A DNA stretch of 63,065 nucleotides, taken from positions 1 through 63,065 of the forward strand of contig JAEUUO010000041.1 of the NCBI GenBank assembly GCA_016787575.1, written 5' to 3'. Below are positions 34,495 through 43,710 of the stretch, in pieces (the first letter of the stretch is position 1; each line of letters opens with the position of its first letter). The translations under genes and the position numbers were made by a program. Source of the stretch: Saprospiraceae bacterium. Its GTDB lineage: Bacteria; Bacteroidota; Bacteroidia; Chitinophagales; Saprospiraceae. The notes beneath the pieces were generated by a model that did no database searches, had not been told where the DNA came from, and saw only the letters and a program-made list of their open reading frames with translations.

Positions 34495-35382
34495 ATGTTT
34501 TCTATTAAACTTATTAAAGTCTTTCAAATCTTCTTTTTTATTGGATTTCTTTTGTTGACAGGGATTCCTGCCTCTGCAACATCAGAAAAAATGGAAGTTT
34601 TGGATCCTGAAAAAGTCAATCTCGCACTGCGGCGAACTGCGGATGGTTTGTTGCGACTTTCAGGAGATTTAAACAGTCGGATACCTGCTGTTGAGCAAGC
34701 TGGAAATTCAATTTGGCGCATTCGTTTGGAGCAAAGCTTTAGATACGAGCAATTGCCCATGTTGTTGCAAAGTTCTTTAGACGTGTACGACATTGATCAA
34801 GCGTATCAAGTGGCTGTCAAAAGATGCGAAGATGCAGTGATCGATCTAGGTTATCATCAATTTGATTTTATAAAAAATAAAACAGTGCCTTGTGCCGGTC
34901 GTGAACTTCCGGAAACCTGTCATTATATTGAAATTACTTTTCTGCAAAATGCAAATAAGTCCCAAACACTTTTGGCAAAAACTGGGTTCTTGTTTTTAAT
35001 TTTAACCAGCATCTTTGGATTTTGGTTTTTCTATAAAAGTAAATTGGTAAAAACAACTGAACAAATTGCATCTGATTCCGATTTACTTAGTCTTGGAAAT
35101 TCACGACTGGATGTAAGTGGACAGCAATTCATTTATGGAAGCCTTCGGCAAAGTTTGACCTTTCGTGAAACGAAATTACTGCGCTTGTTTGCAAGCAGCC
35201 CGGACCAATTGCTGGAACGGGAATTTATTTTAAATCAAGTATGGGCAGATGAAGGGGTTTTAGTTGGACGAAGCATTGATGTGTTTGTATCCAGATTGCG
35301 TAAAAAAATAGCAGCCGATCCTTCCATTGGAATTGTTGCGATACACGGAGTAGGATACCGTCTGGAAACCGGAAAAGCATAG
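34495..35382 (+). CDS. Membrane-anchored winged-helix transcriptional regulator
   Basis: This one-component regulator of about 295 residues has a signal or anchor segment (VFQIFFFIGFLLLTGIPASA), a periplasmic domain (about 35-160, with the pair of cysteines in VPCAGRELPETCHYIEI), a membrane helix (TGFLFLILTSIFGFWFFY, near 170) and a C-terminal cytoplasmic OmpR-type winged helix (SLTFRETKLLRLFASSPDQL and GRSIDVFVSRLRKKIAADP, then GVGYRLE). The output domain is at the C-terminus, opposite to ToxR/CadC. I chose the ATG at 34495; a GTG at 34480 is in frame. It is co-transcribed with the upstream propeller protein. Confidence 0.82.
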   Translation: MFSIKLIKVFQIFFFIGFLLLTGIPASATSEKMEVLDPEKVNLALRRTADGLLRLSGDLNSRIPAVEQAGNSIWRIRLEQSFRYEQLPMLLQSSLDVYDIDQAYQVAVKRCEDAVIDLGYHQFDFIKNKTVPCAGRELPETCHYIEITFLQNANKSQTLLAKTGFLFLILTSIFGFWFFYKSKLVKTTEQIASDSDLLSLGNSRLDVSGQQFIYGSLRQSLTFRETKLLRLFASSPDQLLEREFILNQVWADEGVLVGRSIDVFVSRLRKKIAADPSIGIVAIHGVGYRLETGKA

Positions 35383-35390
35383 AACATCAA

Positions 35391-36431
35391 ATGGCTATTA
35401 ATCAAAAAAAACTTCATCACTGTAAACAGGGTCATAGCTATTACAAAAGCAGCAACTGTTTAACTTGTCCTGCTTGTGAAAAGTTAAAAAAACCAAAATT
35501 TGGTTTTTTGTCAGGTTTAGCAGCACCAGCACGTAGGGCATTGGAGCAAAATAATATTACAACATTAAAAAAACTAGCAAACTATTCAGAGTCCGAACTT
35601 TTAAATTTACATGGCATCGGTAAAACCTGTATGAAATCTTTAAAAAATGCATTGGCTGCCTCCGATCTATCATTTAAAGTTAAGACAGCAACAATAAATT
35701 TGGAAGATCCTGTAGAACCTGATTCAAAATTAAAATTAACTGCAAGACAATTCATTGAAGATTTGAAAGCCTTGCAGCTTGATTCAAAATCTGATAATTC
35801 AAAATTTTATAAAGGACACATCGCAGCTAATAAATTCTTAGGAGTGCGAATGTTAAACATATTTAACTTGGCAAAAGAATACAAGTTGATGCCACTGGGT
35901 GAAATTGAAAAATTATTAGATAGTGATTATTATGAAGTTCGAATGGGTGCAGTGAGCATCATGGATTTTCAGGCAAGAGATTCAAAGCTTGGGAAAGAAA
36001 GACTTTTTGAATTGTATTCACTTTATTTGCGAAAACACGATCGTATTGACAACTGGGATCTGGTGGACCGATCAGCACCTTATGTTATAGGCGGATACTT
36101 GTTTGATAAAGCCAGAGCCCCGCTTTATAAATTGGCAAAATCAAAACAAGTAAATGAGCGAAGAACAGCTATTGTGTCTACTTATTTTTTCATTCGCCAA
36201 AATGATTTAGAAGACACATTTAAAATTGCCGACATGTTGGTTAACGATTCAAATGAATTAATCAATAAGGCAGTGGGTAGTTGGATACGGGAAGCAGGAA
36301 AACGAAACCAAAAATTATTACTTGTCTTTTTAGATAAACATGCATCTACGATGCCACGGGTTTCATTGCGATATGCTTTAGAAAAATTAAATCCAGAATT
36401 GAAGGCCCATTATATGTCGATGGTTAATTAG
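35391..36431 (+). CDS. Zinc-ribbon/alpha-CTD-like HhH/AlkD-like fusion protein
   Basis: This 346-residue protein joins three parts. Residues 10-30 are a small zinc ribbon (CxxGH...CLTCPACE). Residues about 37-90 look like the helix-hairpin-helix fold of the RNA polymerase alpha C-terminal domain (GLAAPARRALEQNNITTLKK, LNLHGIGKTCMKSLKNAL). Residues about 115-346 match the HEAT-like DNA alkylation repair (AlkD) family: FYKGHIAANKFLGVRM, YYEVRMGAVSIMDFQA, NWDLVDRSAPYVIG, ERRTAIVSTYFFIR. AlkD removes alkylated bases without base flipping; the W/D/R pattern (NWDLVD) is kept. It begins 8 bp after the regulator gene. Confidence 0.85.
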   Translation: MAINQKKLHHCKQGHSYYKSSNCLTCPACEKLKKPKFGFLSGLAAPARRALEQNNITTLKKLANYSESELLNLHGIGKTCMKSLKNALAASDLSFKVKTATINLEDPVEPDSKLKLTARQFIEDLKALQLDSKSDNSKFYKGHIAANKFLGVRMLNIFNLAKEYKLMPLGEIEKLLDSDYYEVRMGAVSIMDFQARDSKLGKERLFELYSLYLRKHDRIDNWDLVDRSAPYVIGGYLFDKARAPLYKLAKSKQVNERRTAIVSTYFFIRQNDLEDTFKIADMLVNDSNELINKAVGSWIREAGKRNQKLLLVFLDKHASTMPRVSLRYALEKLNPELKAHYMSMVN

Positions 36432-36527
36432 TTAAATTCACTTGATAGTTTTGGTAGAAAATTCAAGGATTTAAAAATGTCAATTTTAGGATAAAAAAAA
36501 TGACAGTAGCTATTATAAATAGAATAT

Positions 36528-36860
36528 TTACAAACGCCACCAATGGTAAGCTTTTCTGTTTGATAAATAATTAAGATCCTTTTCATAAGCATAAGCTTCT
36601 TTTTCAAAACGTATGTTAAAATAAGCAACTCTGGAATTCATTCCATTCATACGATTTCGTATATAATCCAGTGCATATATTATATAAAAAAACAAGAGCA
36701 GCATTTCCAATTGTTGTTTCAGATGAATTTTTTCATGATTGACCAATATAGGATCCGAGGCAGATCGTTTATCCCGTAAGAAAATAAAAGGCCAAATGGT
36801 AATTGCCGATGCAAAGTTTCCCGTAAGGATACTTAAAATGTATTTATTAACCAGGATCAT
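36528..36860 (-). CDS. Small HExxH-containing membrane protein
   Basis: This 110-residue protein has an intact HExxH motif in ILVNHEKIHLKQQLEMLL (about residues 38-55), flanked by hydrophobic segments (ILTGNFASAITIWPFIFL and LLLFFYIIYALDYI) and ending in an RFEKEAYAYEKDLNYL helix. The third zinc ligand could be the glutamate in FEKEAY. Similar small conserved proteins occur in Bacteroidota without known function. A minimal metallopeptidase is possible, but this is inference. It is convergent with the AlkD fusion gene. Confidence 0.72.
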   Translation of the reverse strand: MILVNKYILSILTGNFASAITIWPFIFLRDKRSASDPILVNHEKIHLKQQLEMLLLFFYIIYALDYIRNRMNGMNSRVAYFNIRFEKEAYAYEKDLNYLSNRKAYHWWRL

Positions 36861-36960
36861 TTAAAATTAATATAAAAGTAACGGGATAATCCGGATCTTT
36901 GGTCTTGCTTATTTTAAAACTTAAAAAATTTTCTGGATTTATACCAATTCAATTTTTTGT

Positions 36961-38478
36961 ATGAAAATACTTCATTGCCTCTTGTTGATTTACCCGATCA
37001 TTTTAAGTGCTCAACCCGCAAAACCTGTATTTGTAGCAGATAGTTTGGACGTTTATATAAATCGATCTTTAAAGGATTGGAATTTGCCGGGTTGTGCAGT
37101 TGCAATTATTAAAGATGGCCACATTGTATTGACTAAGGGTTATGGATTGCGGAATGTTGAAAAGAATTTACCTGTAGACGAGCACAGTTTGTTTATGATT
37201 GCTTCCAATTCAAAAGCAGTTACTGGATTAAGTTTAGCAAAATTGGAACAGGAGAAAAAACTATCTCTGGATGACAAAGTGCAGAAATGGTTGCCCTGGT
37301 TTAAACTCTACGATCCTAATGCGAGTAATCTGGTGACCCTAAAAGATGTAGTTACGCATCGGATTGGTTTTGAGACCTTCCAAGGTGATTTTTGTCATTG
37401 GGCTACTTCCACCACACGGGAAGAGGTAATTCGAAGAATGGCAGTCATACCACCCATTTATCAATTCAGAGACAAATGGGGGTACTGCAATGCAGGATAT
37501 GTAATTGCAGGGGAAGTAATAAAGAAAGCCAGCGGTTTAAGCTGGGAAGATTACATTCAGGAAAATTATTTTAAGCCAATGGGAATGACAGAAACAAAAG
37601 CGCTGACTCGGGATTTTGAACAGATACCCAACCATTGTACACCTTATACCATATACTTAGACAAACTAACCAGATTAAAAATCCCCCAAATTGACAATCT
37701 CGCCCCCGCTGCCAGTATTTGCAGTTCGGTTTCGGATTGGGCAAAATGGCTTAAGATGATTTTGGATAAAGGGCAATGGAACGGATCTCAAATTTTACCG
37801 GAAGCTGCAATCAATCGAACCATGACACCGGTATCTATCCGGGGAAATTTTAGACCCCCTTTCAATACCGGACACTTTTCAATGTATGGCATAGGCTGGG
37901 ATATTGTTGAATATTGTGGCCGGAAAATGGTGTCGCATACAGGAGGAGCGGATGGATTTGTTACTTCGGTAAGTCTCATTCCGGAAGAAAGACTGGGGAT
38001 CATCGTATTTACCAATTCAGATGCCAATGCATTTTACCAGGCTTTAAAATGGGAAATCACGGATGCTTATTTAGATAAACCCTATCGAAATTACAGTGCG
38101 GTTTACCTTAAAAACAATGAAAACGCTGCAAAAAAGGACCGGGAATGGTATATGGCAGTCAAAGATTCTGTTGCGAAAGGAGGGCTAACTCCCATTCCCA
38201 TTGCAAAGTATGCCGGAGTGTACCAAAATACGATTTATGGAGAAGTAGTATTAAAAACTGAAGGTAAAAATTTGCGAATGACCATGGAACATCATCCCGA
38301 TCAATCCGCTTTACTGGAATACATGGGTTCAGACCGGTTTTTATGTACTTACACCAATCCAACCTTAGGAATTAAAGTATTTCCTTTTGTGTTGAAAAAG
38401 AACAAAGTGCAATCCTTCACCTTATCCTGTGCAGATTTTGTAGAATTTACCAATTACCAATTTATAAAGAAACATTAA
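36961..38478 (+). CDS. Serine hydrolase, beta-lactamase/class C family (DUF3471 tail)
   Basis: This 505-residue exported protein (signal ILHCLLLIYPIILSAQ) is a class C beta-lactamase-like serine hydrolase. The nucleophile motif is SNSK in MIASNSKAVTGLSLAKLE near residue 80. The YxN motif is YCNAGYVIAGEV near 178, and the third motif is HTGGADGFVTS near 328. A C-terminal beta domain of the DUF3471 type (IAKYAGVYQNTIYGEVVLKT) follows from about 415. It probably acts on peptidoglycan peptides or other D-amino-acid amides in the periplasm. A decayed fragment of a related gene lies at 39424. Confidence 0.88.
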   Translation: MKILHCLLLIYPIILSAQPAKPVFVADSLDVYINRSLKDWNLPGCAVAIIKDGHIVLTKGYGLRNVEKNLPVDEHSLFMIASNSKAVTGLSLAKLEQEKKLSLDDKVQKWLPWFKLYDPNASNLVTLKDVVTHRIGFETFQGDFCHWATSTTREEVIRRMAVIPPIYQFRDKWGYCNAGYVIAGEVIKKASGLSWEDYIQENYFKPMGMTETKALTRDFEQIPNHCTPYTIYLDKLTRLKIPQIDNLAPAASICSSVSDWAKWLKMILDKGQWNGSQILPEAAINRTMTPVSIRGNFRPPFNTGHFSMYGIGWDIVEYCGRKMVSHTGGADGFVTSVSLIPEERLGIIVFTNSDANAFYQALKWEITDAYLDKPYRNYSAVYLKNNENAAKKDREWYMAVKDSVAKGGLTPIPIAKYAGVYQNTIYGEVVLKTEGKNLRMTMEHHPDQSALLEYMGSDRFLCTYTNPTLGIKVFPFVLKKNKVQSFTLSCADFVEFTNYQFIKKH

Positions 38479-38582
38479 AAATATTCTTTATCAATGCGAT
38501 TCAAATCCTGAAGTTTGTTTTAGATTTGTGCTACCCATGATCAGGGAGTAATCCCCATTTTTCAAAACTTCTAAATCAAGCT

Positions 38583-39101
38583 GTGAATTGTAACAAATTC
38601 ATATTAGTACTGGTATATATATTATTGATCATTGGTAAGCTAATTGGTCAGTCGTTGGCATCTGTCAACAGGCCTGAAATTATTGGGGATCATTTTGACA
38701 CCATCCGTTATATAAATTCCAATGCCAAAGAAGATTTTCATCTTATTAAGACTACTTTATACAAGCGGGTAGAAAAAATGCCTGTATTTGCAGGTTGTGA
38801 AACTGATTTGGATCCGGAAGAGTGCAGCAAAAAGCGTCTGATTGATTTATTATACAACCACATTAAATACCCGGTAGAAGCTAAAAAACAACGAATTCAG
38901 GGAGTTGTGTATGCAAAATACGTAGTTCGAACCGACGGAAGCTTAACAGGTATTCGCATAGAGCGAGGCATAGGAGGCGGTTGTGATGAAGAAGTCATTC
39001 AATTTATCAACCAACTCCCCAAATACATACCCGGCTACCAGGATGGCAAGGCTGTCCCAGTTCAGGTTACCCTACCTGTTAAATTTAAATTGATGAAATA
39101 G
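38583..39101 (+). CDS. TonB C-terminal domain protein (energy transducer TonB-like)
   Basis: This 172-residue protein has an N-terminal signal or anchor (FILVLVYILLIIGKLIGQS), a spacer, and a TonB C-terminal domain from about residue 85: IKYPVEAKKQRIQGVVYAKY, VVRTDGSLTGIRIERGIGGG, and VPVQVTLPVKFKLM. There is no proline-rich linker, so it is shorter than classical TonB; secreted TonB-box proteins of this kind are common in Bacteroidota. The start is GTG at 38583, since no ATG precedes the hydrophobic segment. Confidence 0.8.
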   Translation: MNCNKFILVLVYILLIIGKLIGQSLASVNRPEIIGDHFDTIRYINSNAKEDFHLIKTTLYKRVEKMPVFAGCETDLDPEECSKKRLIDLLYNHIKYPVEAKKQRIQGVVYAKYVVRTDGSLTGIRIERGIGGGCDEEVIQFINQLPKYIPGYQDGKAVPVQVTLPVKFKLMK

Positions 39102-39838
39102 GGGGAGCTTCATTTTGCTGTTTTCCATTTCCATTTAAACAAATCTTTGTTTGTTAAAAGCAATCTCACATTTCCCAATAAATGAAGAAATGCCGTTTGT
39201 TCATTCCTTTTGAGCTCCGTAGGTTTGCCCCAAGTCTCATTATTATTCTCATAACCTATTGCGATTTGATCCGGACTGTTTTTAGGTCTGCTATAACCCG
39301 TTGATTCCATTCCCGAATGTTTCCGCTAGTTTTCATAGAGGTATTGCTCATACGATTTTTCTGAAACTTTTTAAATAATAAGGGCAAACATGCTATACAC
39401 TATGTTTAAATATGAAACTTAAAAACCTGCTTTAAATTGTAAAGGAGAATTCTTTAGAGAGTCTATAAAACCAAATCCTTTTGGTTAGACATTTGTTCCA
39501 TAAAGTTCAATTAGTGCCGTTCCCACAAAACCAAGATTTTCATATTCTGTTAAATACGATTCAAAACGTGCAGTACTTTAAAACGCGTTTTTAATTTGGG
39601 TAAATTAAATAGAATTGGATAACAGCGTCATCAATATTAGAATCCCGAATCTTTTCATATTTCGTCTATGAATATGTATTCTTATGCCTTGATTTTAAAG
39701 CAGAATGGTTTCTTGTATAGCATTTGGTCGGGTTTCGAAGCATTGAAGCTAAATTTATTAAAATGCTTTATTAAAAGCAAACCGGTCCATGCTTCCACGT
39801 CACCCCGCTTTACACAGAATCCGTGTCATATCCAGTTT
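39102..39838. other. Intergenic region with gene remnants
   Basis: No intact gene is convincing. A minus-strand open frame of 66 codons at 39110-39310 (ends LLLTNKDLFKWKWKTAK) has no recognisable family and may be a decayed fragment. The section 39424-39582 is a serine hydrolase remnant, listed separately. The rest is AT-rich with nothing recognised. Confidence 0.5.
39424..39582 (-). pseudogene. Serine hydrolase (beta-lactamase family) N-terminal remnant
   Basis: Minus-strand translation gives ARFESYLTEYENLGFVGTAL, then IELYGTNV, a stop, PKGFGFIDSLKNSP. This matches the N-terminus of class C beta-lactamase-like hydrolases, in which a GFSG-type motif, a ValLeuVal strand and a KGFGYAD motif follow one another. 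The stop replaces the usual residue before the KGFG strand, and nothing like the SxxK motif follows. It is a short relic, perhaps left by rearrangement near the accessory region boundary. Confidence 0.6.
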
Positions 39839-41134
39839 TTATTGTCTTATCTTTTTTAGTTCGGCTTCTAATATTGTTTTTTCGCTCTGTTCCGCAGCTG
39901 ATAGCACACCATTTAGTAAATTAATATTTTCATAAGGGTCATTTGCTAAATTATACATTTCACTTCCAGTATTCTTTATTATAAGTTTGTGCGTACCGTT
40001 ACTTATTGACCATGATTCATCTGTACCGTCTCTTAGTTCTGAATACTGATAATTACGAACACTGTTAGTTTGAGAAAATAAAGATTTAAAACTTTTACTA
40101 TCATGATACTCGTTTACATTTATGCCTGCAATATTGGCTATGGTTGCAAAGAGGTCAGTTCCGGCTAGCAATTGCTTGTCTGTTCCAGTTCTAGAAACTC
40201 CTTTTCCCGAAACAAACAAAGGTGTATTTATTCCGCCTTGATATAAGGTATTTTTTACTTTTGTACTTGAATACGGACTTTGTGCTACAGTATTTGTTGT
40301 ACCATTATCACCTATAATAATAATAATTGTATTTTCTTTTTCATCTGCAGGAATACTTGCCAAAAAACGTCCAATTTGATAATCCATCGCCTCTATTGAA
40401 GCCATAAAGTATGGAGTCGCATCCATACCATTAGTATATGCAGTCAAGTTACCTTGACTATGCATTTCGCTTGGCGGAACGTGAAAGGGTGTGTGAGGGG
40501 CATTGTAAGCTAACCAAAGAAACCAAGGTTTACTTTGGTCGTTTACCCAGTTAATAGCTAAATCTGTAAATTTCTCTGTTATGTATGTTGTTTGCAGAGT
40601 GCTTGTTCCATCTTCTGTGAGTTGCCATTGATAGTAATCATCTGCTGTGCCACGAATTAATCCCGCGTAGTAATCTATTCCAAAAGTTTCAGGATTAAAT
40701 CCAGTATTATTTCCAGATAGATGCCATTTTCCAATTACTGCAGTTGCATATTTATTACCTGTATTGTCTTTTATATATTTTTGAATCACTGTTTCCGATG
40801 AGTTCAAAACATCACCAATCCCTTTTACACCCGTATGATAGCCATATTTTCCAGTAATAATAGAAGATCTGGTAGGTGTACATGTAGGATTAACATAAAA
40901 ATTAGTAAACAATAAACCATTATTTCTAATTGCATCAATATTAGGAGTATTTGGTTTTATACTACCTTCTTGATATCCTTTTATCGCATCTTTTCCCAAA
41001 TCATCAGCAATAATCAAAAGGATATTTGGTGTACTTAAAGTAGGAGAAATTGAATTGTTTTCTTTATCTTTTAGACAAGAAAAAATGAAGAAAGAAAGCA
41101 TTGATATTGATAGTATGTATTTTAATGTTGACAT
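39839..41134 (-). CDS. Sulfatase, lipoprotein
   Basis: This 431-residue protein is an arylsulfatase-family lipoprotein (YILSISMLSFFIFSC lipobox). The metal-binding ILLIIADDLGKDAI lies near residue 38. The formylglycine signature CTPTRSSIITGKYGYHTG is near 84-101, where the cysteine is the residue converted to formylglycine. Downstream are GKWHLSGNN, NAPHTPFHVP and IIIGDNGTTNTV. All catalytic parts are present. The sulfated substrate is unknown and no polysaccharide genes are adjacent. It follows the YHYH lipoprotein gene by 21 bp on the same strand. Confidence 0.92.
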   Translation of the reverse strand: MSTLKYILSISMLSFFIFSCLKDKENNSISPTLSTPNILLIIADDLGKDAIKGYQEGSIKPNTPNIDAIRNNGLLFTNFYVNPTCTPTRSSIITGKYGYHTGVKGIGDVLNSSETVIQKYIKDNTGNKYATAVIGKWHLSGNNTGFNPETFGIDYYAGLIRGTADDYYQWQLTEDGTSTLQTTYITEKFTDLAINWVNDQSKPWFLWLAYNAPHTPFHVPPSEMHSQGNLTAYTNGMDATPYFMASIEAMDYQIGRFLASIPADEKENTIIIIIGDNGTTNTVAQSPYSSTKVKNTLYQGGINTPLFVSGKGVSRTGTDKQLLAGTDLFATIANIAGINVNEYHDSKSFKSLFSQTNSVRNYQYSELRDGTDESWSISNGTHKLIIKNTGSEMYNLANDPYENINLLNGVLSAAEQSEKTILEAELKKIRQ

Positions 41135-41155
41135 ATACTTTTTGTTATTGGCTTA

Positions 41156-42094
41156 TTATTGTGGTGTGCCTTTGTAAGCACCAATATTATACGGAAAATC
41201 ATAGGTCCAATGATAATGGTAAATATTAACCATTTGTCCGTCCCACATAACAGGATGTTTATGACCATGACATTCGTCTAAGTCTGCTGATTTTAATAAC
41301 ACTCCATTTTCTCCATAAGGTCCATAAATTCCAAAACCATCAAGCATATAACCCATTAAAGCTGAATGTCCGGATGTATGTTTGTGAATATGGTCTTGTA
41401 AATCTTGTGATGGATAATGATAATGGTATCTTTCAGTACCGTCTGTGTGTCCACCAAATCTATCTAGCATTTCATGCGCTGCTGCATCTGTTCCAAGTGT
41501 TGAAGCACCATGGTAAATTGCACTCCCTGTTAAAGAATAACCAGCAGGACCAAAACCTACACAAGATTTTATTGAAGCTTCTTGAGGCATGGCAGGAATT
41601 GTAAAACTTAATGGTTGTGCGGATATAATATTAGGATTTTTATCGTACTTCCATGGAATAGTACCTGGTTGTATTGGAAAGACTCCAGTTGGGTGATTTG
41701 GTAAACCATTACCTGTTAAAACTCTATTACCATTTCCGTCTAAAGTGATCTTAAATTCAGAAGTCCAAATTACATTTCCTGCTACTTGTGGTTTTCTCGT
41801 ATAATCCCAAGTTCCATCAGGATTTGTCCAATCCGCTGCATTATTTGCACCAGCGCCATTTGTAGGAAGTCCGCACAACCATAATGAAAAAAAATCAGGG
41901 TTTGGATTACCTTGTTTTCTGTTTAATATTTTGTAAGGTGCTATGCCACCAAAGGGTAATTTGGTTAAGTCTGGTGTTTCAGGTGCAGGGTTTACAATAT
42001 TTTCTTGTTCAGATTTACTACAACTAGAAATTGTAAACATTGAAACTACAGGAATGAGAAAACCTGCTACGAAAGTTCTTTTAAATTGATTCAT
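41156..42094 (-). CDS. YHYH domain lipoprotein
   Basis: This 312-residue lipoprotein (VAGFLIPVVSMFTISSC lipobox) is of the YHYH family. The motif TERYHYHYPSQDLQDHI is near residue 225, with a further histidine-rich DECHGHKHPV and a final NIYHYHWTYDFPYNIGAY. The histidine clusters suggest metal binding; the biochemical function of the family is not known to me. It precedes the sulfatase gene and is probably co-transcribed with it. Confidence 0.85.
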   Translation of the reverse strand: MNQFKRTFVAGFLIPVVSMFTISSCSKSEQENIVNPAPETPDLTKLPFGGIAPYKILNRKQGNPNPDFFSLWLCGLPTNGAGANNAADWTNPDGTWDYTRKPQVAGNVIWTSEFKITLDGNGNRVLTGNGLPNHPTGVFPIQPGTIPWKYDKNPNIISAQPLSFTIPAMPQEASIKSCVGFGPAGYSLTGSAIYHGASTLGTDAAAHEMLDRFGGHTDGTERYHYHYPSQDLQDHIHKHTSGHSALMGYMLDGFGIYGPYGENGVLLKSADLDECHGHKHPVMWDGQMVNIYHYHWTYDFPYNIGAYKGTPQ

Positions 42095-42549
42095 TTTATA
42101 TTATTTATTAACTCTTGTTAGAGTGTCTATTGTATCAAAAGTTTAATTTGAATGGTTGGTTTTTTTAAAATTGGCTAATAAAAAGGGACTAAAACGAGAT
42201 ACACTTTTAGTTATGCACAAATATAAATAGAAAGAACCAAGCTCTGATTACCGAACATTACAACTTTGTTTATTATTAAGTTTAATCTTCTGTTATAAGC
42301 TGCTCTGCTTCTCGTCCGAAACGGTGTCGGTTGATTTCAGCTTAGATTTTATTCAAAGCAATTTACGTACAATATTCATTACTTTCGAGATTCAGTGTCC
42401 CCCTGCGGTTTCTTACACGTTCTTTTAACTTTGCTTGCCTGGAATTGTGTGAGGCTGCAAATGCAAACGTAAGTGAAAATGGGTTGGCTGATTTTATGTC
42501 ATTGCATTTATTTCATGTTGGGTAATTATTGACAGAAAGGTTGAGTTTC
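42095..42549. other. Intergenic, partly palindromic, 455 bp
   Basis: No gene was found. GTTATAAGCTGC at 42293-42304 and TCCGAAACGGTGTCGGTTGA at 42319-42338 resemble pieces of the palindromic elements at 49971, 54536, 57496 and 59923, so this may be a degraded member. The left part should contain the promoter of the YHYH/sulfatase pair. Confidence 0.4.
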
Positions 42550-43710
42550 TCAGTCTTCGTTTTCTATTTCTGTATTTTGTAGTTTTAATGTAGCTCTAAG
42601 CGATAAGTAACCAATTGTACCTGCGATAAGTGAAGCAATGAGAATAGCAATTTTTGATTCAGTGATTAGGTTTGGATTGTCATATGCAAGTAGGGTAATG
42701 AAGATTGACATTGTAAAACCAATACCACCCAAAAGACCAATACCGATTACTTGTTTCCATTTTAAGTCATGGGGCAATGCACAAAGTCCAAGCGAAACAG
42801 TTACGTAACTGAAAAGAAAAATTCCAAGTGGTTTCCCAACTATAAGACCTGCAAAAATTCCGATGCTGTTTGCTTGTATTAAACCTGTGTACCAGCCGGT
42901 CTCAATGTTGATGCAAGTGTTAGCTAAAGCGAACAATGGCAAAATATAAAACGCAACAGGTTTGTGTAGCCAATGTTGCAATTTGTAAGAAGGAGAATTT
43001 TCTCCTCCGTCACCAAAAGGAATTGCAAACGATAATAATACTCCTGTGATTGTCGGATGGACTCCTGATTGTTGCATAAAATACCACATTGCAACACCAC
43101 CGATCAAATAAGGAATAAGGTTATAAACTTTCATTCGGTTTAATATTAGTAGCAGTCCGAAAATACCAAGTGCTAAAAAAATATTTGTAAATGCCAAAGA
43201 GCTTGTATAGAAAAGTGCAATGACAATGATTGCTCCCAAGTCGTCTATAACAGCTAACGCTGTTAACAAAACTTTGAGTGATGCACGCACTCGATTACCC
43301 AAAAGTGAAAGTATGCCGATTGCAAATGCAATGTCAGTAGCCATTGGAATACCAGCACCTGATTGTGTTGCTGTTCCGAAATTGAAAAGCAAAAAAAGTG
43401 CCGCAGGAACAAGCATACCGCCAAGTGCTGCAAAGATTGGAAGTGATGCGTTTTTTAAACTTGAAAGTTCTCCGATGTAAATTTCCCGTTCAAGTTCCAA
43501 ACCGATAAGTAAAAAGAAAATGGTCATCAGTCCGTCATTTATCCAATGCGTTAAACTGTGTCCGCCAATTTGAAAGTGCCACAACTGAATGTAGTTGTCT
43601 TTGAGAAAAAAGTTTGCAAGTAAAAGTGAAACTGCTGTGCAGCAAATCAGCAAAATGCCTCCGGCTTTTTCGCTTTCAAAAAATTCGGTATAAAGCTTAG
43701 TTAGTTTCAT
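42550..43710 (-). CDS. nhaA: Na+/H+ antiporter NhaA
   Basis: This 386-residue inner-membrane sodium/proton antiporter has about 12 helices. The family landmarks are LLIGLELEREIYIGELSSL near residue 67, GIPMATDIAFAIGILSLLG near 124 and LTALAVIDDLGAIIVIALF near 150, the last holding the paired ion-binding aspartates. It exports Na+ at alkaline pH using the proton gradient. Its start overlaps the end of the next antiporter gene by 14 bp, so it is the last gene of a three-gene overlapping operon with the glycosyltransferase/phosphatase fusion. Confidence 0.95.
   Translation of the reverse strand: MKLTKLYTEFFESEKAGGILLICCTAVSLLLANFFLKDNYIQLWHFQIGGHSLTHWINDGLMTIFFLLIGLELEREIYIGELSSLKNASLPIFAALGGMLVPAALFLLFNFGTATQSGAGIPMATDIAFAIGILSLLGNRVRASLKVLLTALAVIDDLGAIIVIALFYTSSLAFTNIFLALGIFGLLLILNRMKVYNLIPYLIGGVAMWYFMQQSGVHPTITGVLLSFAIPFGDGGENSPSYKLQHWLHKPVAFYILPLFALANTCINIETGWYTGLIQANSIGIFAGLIVGKPLGIFLFSYVTVSLGLCALPHDLKWKQVIGIGLLGGIGFTMSIFITLLAYDNPNLITESKIAILIASLIAGTIGYLSLRATLKLQNTEIENED

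Noticed and set aside
39110..39310. Minus-strand open frame of 66 codons
   Set aside because: No recognisable motif, no plausible start context, and it lies in a region with decayed genes. It is mentioned only as part of the intergenic description.
39668..39859. Plus-strand open frame of 63 codons
   Set aside because: It runs into the end of the sulfatase gene on the other strand, and its composition is not protein-like.
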